The notes under the pieces were generated by a model. It was not told the DNA's origin and did no database searches. It worked only from the letters and a program-made list of their open reading frames with translations. 6,479 nt of DNA, from assembly GCA_012274165.1 (NCBI GenBank), contig JAAPAA010000396.1, positions 1-6,479 of the forward strand. Direction: 5' to 3'. Of the stretch, positions 1 through 6,421 are shown piece by piece. The stretch is from Thiobacillaceae bacterium (GTDB lineage: Bacteria > Pseudomonadota > Gammaproteobacteria > Burkholderiales > Thiobacillaceae). The translations under genes were made by a program, and so were the position numbers. Every line of letters begins with the position of its first letter. Position 1 is the first letter of the stretch.

Positions 1-1571
1 CCTATCAGCGGGCGTTCGCGGCCTTGCTGCTGGTGTCGGGCGTCGTCGCCTGGTGGCTGGTGCTGACCCACAAAAGCCGCCAGGTGGCGCAGGAGGAGTC
101 CAACCGCCAGACCGAATTGCTGATGCAGGAGATCGATTCCCACCGCCGCACTGATGCGTTGCTGCAGCAGGCCAAGCTGACTGCAGAGCAGGCCAACCAG
201 GCCAAGAGCCGCTATATCACTTCGATCAGTCACGAGCTGCGCACACCGCTCAACAGTATTCTCGGTTACGCCCAGATTCTGGATAAAGATGAATCGATTC
301 CGCCGCAGCGGCGGCAGGCAATCAACGCCATCCGCCGTAGCGGCGACCATTTGTTGTCGCTGGTCGAAGGCACGCTGGACATCGCACGCATCGAGAGCGG
401 AAAACTCTCCCTGGACGTTCGCCCACTGGATTTCCAGGATTTCATCCAGCAACTGGTGGGCATGTTCGAGCAGCAGGCGCGGCACAAGGGGCTGGATTTT
501 CACTATGTTCCGGATGGCGCGCTGCCCGCCATGGTGCGGGCGGACGAAAGGCGCTTGCGACAGATACTGCTAAACATTCTTGGCAATGCGGTCAAATTCA
601 CCGTGAGCGGCAGCGTCACCCTGCACCTGCGCTACCAGCGCGAGATGGCGTTCTTTACCATCGAGGATACCGGCCCCGGGATCGCGCCAGACGAGATCAG
701 CAACATCTTCGAACCCTTTTCCCGTGGCAGCGCAGCGCACGTCGGCGCGACCGGGGGCACCGGCCTCGGACTGACCATCGCAAGAATGCTGACCGATGTG
801 ATGGGGGGTGAATTGAACGTGCTGGGGCGCCTAGGTGAGGGTAGCCGGTTTGACGTCCGGCTTTTCCTGCCCAGCATCCATGCGGAACAACTTGTAAAAG
901 AGCTGCCCCAGGTGCAACGCCTCGGTTACGTCGGTGCGCGTCGGCGCATCCTGGTGGTGGACAACGAACAGGCAGACCGCGAGCTGCTGGTCAACATTCT
1001 GGAGCCGCTTGGTTTTCAGGTGACGAAGGCAGCCAGTGGACAGCAATGTCTGGAGGATCTTCGCCGCGTTCAACCCGATGTCATCTTCATGGACCTGGCC
1101 ATGCCCGGCATCGATGGATGGGAAACCCTGCGGCGGATTCGCGCCGGTAAATTATCGGAGGCAGCCATCGCCATCATCTCGGCGAATGCGTTCGAGAAAG
1201 GCGCTGAAAACGATGTCGGCATCACGATCAAGGATTTTTTTACCAAACCCTTGCGAGTCGAAGAACTCCTGGACTGGCTCGGCAAACGACTGGAACTGGA
1301 GTGGATTCGGGTCAATCGCCCCGCCCCCGTCGTGCCTACATTCCCCAGCCCTGCACGGGCAATCATCGCGCCTGACCCAGCGCAGCTGGCCGCACTGAAT
1401 GAGCTAATCGACCTCGGCTACATGCGCGGCATCCTCAACAAGCTCGACGAAATCGAGAAACTGGGCGACGTGCATGGCGAATTTGTGCAGGTGATGCGCA
1501 CCCTGGCAGGACGCTTCCAGTTCGATGCAATGAAGGAGGTTTTACGAAAGAGTGCAGATGCCATCCATTGA
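1..1571 (+). CDS. Hybrid sensor histidine kinase/response regulator (5' partial)
   Basis: The reading frame is open from the left edge (first full codon at base 3), so the N-terminal sensor part is missing; 522 residues are visible. Residues about 5-25 form a hydrophobic helix, the last membrane segment, followed by a charged coiled-coil-like linker. HisKA comes next, with phospho-acceptor H77 in SHELRTPLN. The HATPase domain shows an N box (N195 in ILGNAVKFT), a G1 box (D222 in DTGPGI), FEPF, and a G2 box (GGTGLGL from 251). A receiver domain follows with phospho-acceptor D364 in FMDLAMPG and conserved K415 in FTKP. About 100 residues without a recognised domain end the protein. All catalytic motifs are intact, so it should autophosphorylate and relay phosphate internally and to the downstream regulator. 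The input signal cannot be read because the sensor domain lies outside the window. Regulation of urea/amide uptake is an inference from the neighbouring porin and urtA. Confidence 0.93.
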   Translation, partial: YQRAFAALLLVSGVVAWWLVLTHKSRQVAQEESNRQTELLMQEIDSHRRTDALLQQAKLTAEQANQAKSRYITSISHELRTPLNSILGYAQILDKDESIPPQRRQAINAIRRSGDHLLSLVEGTLDIARIESGKLSLDVRPLDFQDFIQQLVGMFEQQARHKGLDFHYVPDGALPAMVRADERRLRQILLNILGNAVKFTVSGSVTLHLRYQREMAFFTIEDTGPGIAPDEISNIFEPFSRGSAAHVGATGGTGLGLTIARMLTDVMGGELNVLGRLGEGSRFDVRLFLPSIHAEQLVKELPQVQRLGYVGARRRILVVDNEQADRELLVNILEPLGFQVTKAASGQQCLEDLRRVQPDVIFMDLAMPGIDGWETLRRIRAGKLSEAAIAIISANAFEKGAENDVGITIKDFFTKPLRVEELLDWLGKRLELEWIRVNRPAPVVPTFPSPARAIIAPDPAQLAALNELIDLGYMRGILNKLDEIEKLGDVHGEFVQVMRTLAGRFQFDAMKEVLRKSADAIH

Positions 1572-2499
1572 CCGCATGAACGAAGATGTTGTCCTGATCG
1601 TGGATGACGTCCCCGAGAATCTGTCCCTGCTTTATGATGCCCTGGATGAGGCGGGCTACGCGGTGCTGGTGGCCACGAATGGAGAAAGCGCCCTGCAGCG
1701 TGCGCGCCAGAGTTTGCCCGACGTCATTCTGCTGGATGCGATCATGCCCGGCATGGACGGATTCGAGGTGGCCAGGCATTTGAAAGCCGATGCTGAGACA
1801 CAGCGTATCCCCATCATCTTCATGACCGGATTAACCGAAGCGGAGCACGTGGTCGCGGCCTTTGCGGCGGGCAGTGCGGACTATCTCACCAAGCCGATCC
1901 GTCCAGCAGAAGTGCTGGCGCGCATTGCGGCCCATGTGCAGATCGCCCGGCAGACGCATCAGGCACGCAGCGTGCTGGACGCGTATGGACAGGCATGCGT
2001 ATCGATTCGGCCGACCGATGGCGCGATTGTGTGGCAGACCCCGCTGGCGCGAACCCTGCTGCTGAAATACGGCGGACAGGATAAGCAGCCGCTTGTCGCA
2101 CGCATCCATGAATGGCTGCAGGCTGCGCTCACCAAGGCCCCTCCGTCCCCACCCTTGGAGATTATGGGTGAGGAAGGCCGGATGGTGTGTGCACTCCATG
2201 GACTCACCGATGAAGGAGAGTGTCTGCTGGTTATGCATGAGGAAAGCGATACCGCCATGACCAAGGTGCTGGTGGACGCTTTCCGGCTCACGATGCGCGA
2301 AGCGGAAGTGCTTTACTGGGTGATCTATGGCAAGACCAACCGGGACATTGGCGACATCCTGGGCATCAGCCACCGTACGATCAACAAGCATCTGGAAAAC
2401 CTGTTCGAAAAACTGGGCGTCGAAACCCGTACTGCCGCAGCGGCTTTGGCCATGCGGCGCTTGCAGCTGCCAATGCAGGCCGAAACAAAAAAAACCTGA
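1552..2499 (+). CDS. Response regulator, receiver plus LuxR-type HTH DNA-binding domain
   Basis: A 315-residue transcription factor, the likely partner of the overlapping kinase. The receiver domain (about 12-125) has the acidic pair D18/D19, phospho-acceptor D62 in LLDAIMPGMDG, T92 in FMTG and K114 in LTKP, so it should be phosphorylatable. Residues about 126-245 are an unassigned linker domain, possibly PAS-like. The LuxR/NarL-type helix-turn-helix covers about 246-304 (LTMREAEVL, then NRDIGDILGISHRTINKHL, then LGVETR), which binds DNA as a dimer in this family. The start is uncertain: GTG at 1552 lies 12 nt after AAGGAGG (1533-1539). ATG 1558 is 18 nt from that site and ATG 1576 has no clear ribosome site. 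The start lies inside the kinase gene (20-nt overlap), which points to co-transcription and possibly translational coupling. The urea/amide-uptake genes downstream are plausible targets but nothing in the sequence proves this. Confidence 0.92.
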   Translation: MQMPSIDRMNEDVVLIVDDVPENLSLLYDALDEAGYAVLVATNGESALQRARQSLPDVILLDAIMPGMDGFEVARHLKADAETQRIPIIFMTGLTEAEHVVAAFAAGSADYLTKPIRPAEVLARIAAHVQIARQTHQARSVLDAYGQACVSIRPTDGAIVWQTPLARTLLLKYGGQDKQPLVARIHEWLQAALTKAPPSPPLEIMGEEGRMVCALHGLTDEGECLLVMHEESDTAMTKVLVDAFRLTMREAEVLYWVIYGKTNRDIGDILGISHRTINKHLENLFEKLGVETRTAAAALAMRRLQLPMQAETKKT

Positions 2500-2516
2500 G
2501 CGTAATCTCGCTCAGG
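2487..2516. terminator. Terminator-like hairpin on the stop codon of the response regulator
   Basis: CCTGAGCG (2495-2502) and CGCTCAGG (2509-2516) form a perfect 8-bp stem around a 6-nt loop, and the left arm contains the TGA stop. Eight A residues (2487-2494) precede it, so read on the minus strand it is a textbook intrinsic terminator with a U8 tail. On the + strand the expected T-tract is absent: the stem is followed by GCTTAAAAGC. Such A-stem-T elements are usually bidirectional, so the + strand tail may have been lost when the adjacent intron remnant arrived (inference). Termination of the regulator transcript may therefore be weakened. Confidence 0.6.
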
Positions 2517-2535
2517 GCTTAAAAGCATCTGCGGC

Positions 2536-2871
2536 ATGTTTGCCCTGTGGCCGTCGAAGAAAAGTATCCGGCGCATGGTCGAGAAAGTCCATGTGCTGAC
2601 CGACCTGAAGACAGGGTGGCAAGAGACCACGGAGCTGGTGGGCAAGTTGAACCGCACGTTGCGCGGCTGGGCGAACTACTTCAGTGTAGGGACCGTCAGC
2701 CGGGCGTACCGTGCGCTCGACAGTTACACGGCGACGCGGTTGCGCCGGTGGTTGCGCAACAAGTACAAGCTCAGACGAAGCAAAGGCGGGGCGTATCCCC
2801 TCCCGCACCTTTACGGGTACTTTGGTCTTGTCAGCCTGGGCGGGCGCAACAAGTCGTGGGCGAAGGCGTGA
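2536..2871 (+). pseudogene. Group II intron reverse transcriptase/maturase, C-terminal remnant
   Basis: A 111-codon open stretch encodes only the C-terminal end of a group II intron-encoded protein. Intact members of the family are roughly 400-600 residues, so the reverse-transcriptase domain with its YADD-type active site is absent. Recognisable family sequence starts at PSKKSI (residues 6-11). The maturase (GIIM/domain X) core lies at about 34-80 (KLNRTLRGWANYF, then RAYRALDSYTA, then RLRRWLR) and the end, HLYGYFGLV...WAKA, is typical. No HNH endonuclease follows. The ATG at 2536 is only the first in-frame start: there is no good ribosome site, and the frame is open back to the TAA at 2503, so translation is doubtful. 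Intron RNA domain V follows 12 nt after the stop, as in intact introns. It is a decayed, 5'-truncated mobile element that cannot move by itself. Recognition rests on recalled family sequence. Confidence 0.85.
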
Positions 2872-2883
2872 CGTCTTGTCCGA

Positions 2884-2916
<33 letters not shown>

Positions 2917-3030
2917 GATGAGGGGGATGTGGAAACGGAGTTATGGCAAGGTTACTTGGGCACCGTCAGACGAAAGGGGCGGAAACAGACAAGCCAAACC
3001 TACGACTACCGCGCCACATTTCTACTCTAC
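2917..3030 (+). mobile_element. Probable domain VI and 3' tail of the truncated group II intron
   Basis: Downstream of domain V a hairpin can be drawn with ACGG (2935-2938) pairing CCGT (2963-2966) and an inner stem CAAG/CTTG (2947-2950/2955-2958); this is a candidate domain VI. The following AGACGAAAGGGGCGG and CTACTCTACC stretches resemble 3' sequence I recall beside related bacterial intron copies. The exact 3' splice boundary cannot be fixed here, so the end given is approximate. The rest of the gap up to 3119 shows no gene, only a small dyad (3098-3112) without a T-tract. Confidence 0.5.
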
Positions 3031-3119
3031 CGACTTGAGACAACCGAGCAAAGCCAATCAGGCTCGTTTTAGACCCAATTCAACCGTCTGCGCTTCATTG
3101 AGTGCGCCTCAACCAAACG

Positions 3120-3728
3120 CTATTTCGCGCGCAGGGCGCTCCAGCCTTTTTCCTTCATGCAGAGCAGCAGGCCTTGGGTGACCTCCTGGGTTTGATTGTT
3201 AGGTCGATGCGACTCGCCCAGTTTTGCCACGCATTCCGAGGTGTCGGTTTTTAAATTGTCAGCATTGCTGCCAGCTTTCCACCACGAACTCACTTTGAAC
3301 GTGTCCATCATGTCAGATGGTTTGTTGGCAGCTTCCGTTGGCTGCCCTGAGCCGGGTGAAACCGGAGCCGGGTCTTCAGTGACGTGTTTTTCAGAAGCAG
3401 TGGTTGCCGCGTTTTCAATTCTTTGATTGCTGGGAACAACCGAGACGTCCACGACGGGATCGGTATCCATCGGTTCCATCTTGCCCAGACTTTGAACGGT
3501 CCATCCGTTGTCGGTCATGCATTTTTCCACCGCAGCAGGCTCTGACGTACGGGCCTGGCAGGCTTGTTTGGCCGTTTCAAAATCGCTCATGTTTGCGCCG
3601 CGCTTGTACGCAAACTCGCCACAGCCACCAAGCAGCAGGGCAACCAGCATCAGGATGCCGCTGCTGCAATGCATTTTTGTTCCGACGAAATCGGCCTTCG
3701 TGTTTCCGGACGCTTCTGTATTCATCAT
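3120..3728 (-). CDS. Putative lipoprotein with duplicated Cys...CysMet...GlyTrp motif
   Basis: A 202-residue protein that I do not recognise as a named family. A hydrophobic stretch followed by LLGGC gives a lipobox with C36 as the probable lipidated residue, which predicts export and anchoring to a membrane. The start is set at 3728 (MM) because GGGGTGGG lies just upstream, and the longer start supplies a lysine before the hydrophobic core. A start at M19 (3674) would give an uncharged N-terminus with a poor ribosome site. The mature part has two similar blocks: C57...C70-M71...G75-W76 and C166...C190-M191...G195-W196. They are joined by a Pro/Thr/Glu/Ser-rich, probably disordered linker (about 80-140). 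The gene lies alone on the minus strand, divergent from the porin and convergent with the intron remnant. No function can be assigned; a role at the cell envelope is inference from the signal sequence. Confidence 0.72.
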   Translation of the reverse strand: MMNTEASGNTKADFVGTKMHCSSGILMLVALLLGGCGEFAYKRGANMSDFETAKQACQARTSEPAAVEKCMTDNGWTVQSLGKMEPMDTDPVVDVSVVPSNQRIENAATTASEKHVTEDPAPVSPGSGQPTEAANKPSDMMDTFKVSSWWKAGSNADNLKTDTSECVAKLGESHRPNNQTQEVTQGLLLCMKEKGWSALRAK

Positions 3729-3924
3729 CCCACCCCAATAAATCCAGCGCCCAGTCTAGCAAGCTGTCACTTGGCGCATCTACGTTGGATGACTTATTTC
3801 ACTCCGCCTGCGCGCGCGCTAATCTGCACTCAGGTTCAAAGCCTGAATGCGTTTTGGTCGGTTGACGTGCAATCGCCCGTTTCGATTTCAGTGACGAAAT
3901 TTTTTAAATCAAAGGGGAGTTGGA
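3729..3924. promoter_or_regulatory. Divergent intergenic region between lipoprotein and porin genes
   Basis: This 196-nt gap contains no gene and must hold the upstream signals of both divergent genes if they have their own promoters. Toward the porin the only sigma-70-like candidate I see is TTGACG (3862-3867) with a poor -10 about 17 nt later (near ATTTCA, 3885-3890). A small dyad TCAGG-N7-CCTGA (3830-3846) lies upstream of it and is a possible operator. A GC alternation occurs around 3810-3819. I found no sigma-54 GG-N10-GC element in the positions I checked. The porin ribosome site AAGGGGAG (3912-3919) closes the region. Individual sites are weak calls. Confidence 0.35.
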
Positions 3925-5058
3925 ATGACATTTACGTTCAGGGGAAAAAAACTGGCGACTGCTGTAGCCGCGGTGGCCATGCTGTCGGCGATTAACGCCC
4001 ATGCCGGTGGCACGATCAGCTTTGGCGAAGATAAATCAGTCAGCGTCGGGTTTGGCATGCGCGGCAGTTTCAACGGGGTTGAAAACGGGGCACCCAATGG
4101 CACGTCAAATTCGTACAACTTCAGCCTGGACAGTGCCCGCATCTATTTGTCAGGGTCTTTGAACAAGAACATCAAAGGCATGCTCAATACCGAAAAGGAT
4201 ATTGCCGGCGAAGGGTTCCAGGCAATCGATGCCAACGTCCAGCTTGCTTTTTCGCCTGAATTGACTGTTTGGGTCGGTCGTTTCCTGTCGCCAAGCGACC
4301 GTGCCAACATGGCCGGACCTTATTATTCATTGGGCGGCGGCTATTGGTCGGGCATCGCGTCCCGATATGGCTACAACGGTGGATACATCGGGCGCGATGA
4401 CGGTGTCGCGGTCGTGGGCAATTTGATGGACGGCAAGCTTGGGTATTCGTTTGGCCTGTTTGAAGGCTATACCGAGTTCAAGATTGCGCCTCCCCCTGCC
4501 AGCAGTAACTCGGCCAATCAGACCGGCGCGGATGGCCCGATGTATGCCGGCCGGATTCAGTACGATTTCTGGGACGCAGAGCCAGGCTACTATGGCACGG
4601 GCAACTATCTGGGCGGAAAAGACATTCTGGCGATCGGGATTGCGGGACGGTCCCAAAAGAATGGCGCGTATTCGGCCGTCGCGACAGGCAACTACCGGTC
4701 CTACAGCATTGATTTCCTGTTGGAGAAGAAAGACGTCGGTCCCGGTGCGCTATCAATCGAAGCGGCTGCCTATAACTACGACACCGGTGACGTCTACCTC
4801 AGCGAACAAGGCACAGCCTATTCAACTGGTGTGGGCTACATCTTCAATCAAAAGGTCGGCTGGGGACAGTTTCAGCCCTATGTTCGTTACCAACGGTTCA
4901 CCCCCGACAACAATATAGACACCAGCCGGTATGACCTGGGCGTCAACTACATCATTGATGGTTACAACGCTCAGGTCGGCGGCTACTTCTCGAAACAGGA
5001 TGTGACTGGAACGGACAATGTGAATGCAATCAACGTCGCCGTGCAGTTTCAGTTCTGA
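3925..5058 (+). CDS. Outer-membrane porin, probably for urea/short-chain amides
   Basis: A 377-residue beta-barrel protein. The start is well supported by AAGGGGAG 5 nt upstream. A Sec signal peptide is clear: positively charged R6/K8/K9, a hydrophobic core, and AHA cleavage after A27. The mature part is rich in Gly, Tyr and alternating polar/hydrophobic strands (for example YNFSLDSARIYLSGSL and PYVRYQRFT), has no cysteine, and ends in the C-terminal phenylalanine (VAVQFQF) used for outer-membrane assembly. These are classic porin traits, resembling general or phosphate-selective-like porins of proteobacteria. It sits directly before urtA on the same strand with a 91-nt gap. That parallels, from memory, the FmdC porin preceding the FmdD binding protein in the Methylophilus amide/urea uptake operon. 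Substrate selectivity is inferred from that context, not from residues. It is probably co-regulated with urtA. Confidence 0.85.
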   Translation: MTFTFRGKKLATAVAAVAMLSAINAHAGGTISFGEDKSVSVGFGMRGSFNGVENGAPNGTSNSYNFSLDSARIYLSGSLNKNIKGMLNTEKDIAGEGFQAIDANVQLAFSPELTVWVGRFLSPSDRANMAGPYYSLGGGYWSGIASRYGYNGGYIGRDDGVAVVGNLMDGKLGYSFGLFEGYTEFKIAPPPASSNSANQTGADGPMYAGRIQYDFWDAEPGYYGTGNYLGGKDILAIGIAGRSQKNGAYSAVATGNYRSYSIDFLLEKKDVGPGALSIEAAAYNYDTGDVYLSEQGTAYSTGVGYIFNQKVGWGQFQPYVRYQRFTPDNNIDTSRYDLGVNYIIDGYNAQVGGYFSKQDVTGTDNVNAINVAVQFQF

Positions 5059-5066
5059 TGGGCCGG

Positions 5067-5095
5067 GAGGTACGCAGTCTGATGTGGCGTACCTC
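5067..5095 (+). promoter_or_regulatory. Hairpin between porin and urtA
   Basis: GAGGTACGC (5067-5075) and GCGTACCTC (5087-5095) form a perfect 9-bp stem with an 11-nt loop, starting 9 nt after the porin stop. No T-tract follows directly; a T-rich run appears only from about 5118. It could be a weak or attenuating terminator, or an mRNA-stabilising hairpin that sets different amounts of porin and binding protein from one transcript. Which of these applies cannot be decided from sequence. Confidence 0.55.
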
Positions 5096-5149
5096 GCATT
5101 GATTCATTTCGTTTAATTGATTTTCTTTTTTCCCCAACAGGAGTTCACC

Positions 5150-6421
5150 ATGCAAACTCGTCGTAAATTCATGAAAATGACCGTGCTCTCAGGCCTGCTG
5201 ACTTTGTCGGGCCTGGCCAGCATGTCAGCTCTCGCCGCCGACACCATCAAGGTCGGCATCCTGCATTCGCTGTCCGGCACCATGGCCATCTCCGAAACCG
5301 CGCTGAAGGAAACCGCGCTGATGACGATCGCCGAGATCAATAAATCCGGCGGCGTGATGGGCAAGCAGTTGGTGCCGGTGGTGGTGGATCCCGCCTCCAA
5401 CTGGCCGCTGTTTGCCGAGAAGTCGCGCCAGCTGTTGTCGAAGGACAAGGTTGATGTGGTGTTCGGTTGCTGGACGTCGGTGTCGCGCAAATCGGTGCTG
5501 CCGGTGTTCAAGGAGTTGAACGGCCTGCTGTTCTACCCGGTGCAGTACGAAGGCGAAGAACTGGAGAAAAACGTGTTCTACACCGGTGCCGCGCCCAATC
5601 AGCAGGCGATCCCGGCGGTTGAATACCTGATGAGCAAGGACGGCGGCTCGGCCAAGCGCTGGGTGCTGCTGGGTACCGACTATGTGTATCCGCGCACCAC
5701 CAACAAGATCCTGCGCGCCTTCCTCAAATCCAAGGGTGTGGCCGATGCCGACATCATGGAGGAGTACACCCCGTTCGGTCATAGCGACTATCAGACCATC
5801 ATCGCCAAAATCAAGAAGTTTGCCGGCGAGGGCAAGAAGACCGCCGTGGTGTCCACCATCAACGGCGACTCCAACGTGCCGTTCTACAAGGAGCTGGGCA
5901 ACGCCGGCATCAAGGCCTCGGATATTCCAGTTGTGGCCTTCTCGGTGGGCGAAGAAGAGTTGCGCGGCGTCGACACCAAGCCTTTGGTCGGACAACTTGC
6001 GGCGTGGAACTACTTCGAGTCGCTGAAGAACCCGGCCAACGCCAAGTTCATCAAGATGTACCGCGACTGGGCCAAGCAGAGCAAGCTGCCCAATGCGAAC
6101 ACCGTGGTGACCAACGATCCGATGGAAGCCACCTACATCGGTATCCACATGTGGAAACAGGCTGTGGAAAAAGCCAAGTCTACCGACGTGGACAAGGTGA
6201 TTGCTGCCATGGCAGGTCAGACTTTCAATGCACCGGATGGATACATGATCAAGATGGATGAGACGAACCATCACCTGCACAAGCCGGTGTTTATCGGCGA
6301 AGTGAAGGCTGACGGCCAGTTCAATGTCGTCTGGAAATCCAAGGGACCGATTCGCGCCCAGCCGTGGAGCCCCTACATCCCCGGCAACGACAAGAAGAAG
6401 GACTCGCCCGAAACCAAGTAA
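5150..6421 (+). CDS. urtA: Urea ABC transporter periplasmic substrate-binding protein UrtA
   Basis: A 423-residue solute-binding protein that captures urea in the periplasm and hands it to the UrtBC permease with the UrtDE ATPases. The ATG at 5150 is chosen because AGGAG (5139-5143) lies 6 nt upstream and the signal peptide starts there; the frame extends further 5' only through a TTG without a ribosome site. The leader contains T3-R4-R5-K6-F7-M8-K9, close to the twin-arginine consensus, then a hydrophobic core and ALA/A cleavage near residue 29-30. The mature part matches the UrtA/AmiC/FmdD branch of type I periplasmic binding proteins: IKVGILHSLSGTM at the start, FGCWTS with C107-S110, LLFYPVQYEGEE, TGAAPNQQ from 145, and GTDYVYPR at 175-182. 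Length is normal for the family. A closely related amide-binding role (FmdD-like) cannot be excluded. The permease and ATPase genes are expected to the right, outside the window. Confidence 0.93.
   Translation: MQTRRKFMKMTVLSGLLTLSGLASMSALAADTIKVGILHSLSGTMAISETALKETALMTIAEINKSGGVMGKQLVPVVVDPASNWPLFAEKSRQLLSKDKVDVVFGCWTSVSRKSVLPVFKELNGLLFYPVQYEGEELEKNVFYTGAAPNQQAIPAVEYLMSKDGGSAKRWVLLGTDYVYPRTTNKILRAFLKSKGVADADIMEEYTPFGHSDYQTIIAKIKKFAGEGKKTAVVSTINGDSNVPFYKELGNAGIKASDIPVVAFSVGEEELRGVDTKPLVGQLAAWNYFESLKNPANAKFIKMYRDWAKQSKLPNANTVVTNDPMEATYIGIHMWKQAVEKAKSTDVDKVIAAMAGQTFNAPDGYMIKMDETNHHLHKPVFIGEVKADGQFNVVWKSKGPIRAQPWSPYIPGNDKKKDSPETK

Noticed and set aside
1831..2391. Minus-strand open frame of 186 codons opposite the response regulator
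   Set aside because: Antisense shadow of a strongly supported gene; composition is not protein-like and there is no ribosome site I could support.
3052..3070. AGCC/GGCT hairpin followed by TTTT, a possible + strand terminator
   Set aside because: Only a 4-bp stem and no + strand gene ends immediately upstream apart from the broken maturase; too weak to call.
3098..3112. TTGAG-N5-CTCAA dyad just past the lipoprotein stop, considered as its terminator
   Set aside because: Five-bp stem with no U-tract on the minus strand; likely chance.
3808..3820. Alternating GC run, considered as a simple repeat or Z-DNA-like element
   Set aside because: Only about five GC units in a GC-rich background; not enough to be significant.
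3404..3995. Plus-strand open frames overlapping the lipoprotein gene and porin start
   Set aside because: Opposite the lipoprotein, which has a lipobox and an internal motif duplication; these frames have neither ribosome site nor domain.
5225..6280. Long minus-strand open frame (351 codons) opposite urtA
   Set aside because: It is antisense to a clearly recognisable urtA, is rich in His/Val/Gly/Leu as expected from reverse reading of GC-biased codons, and shows no domain.
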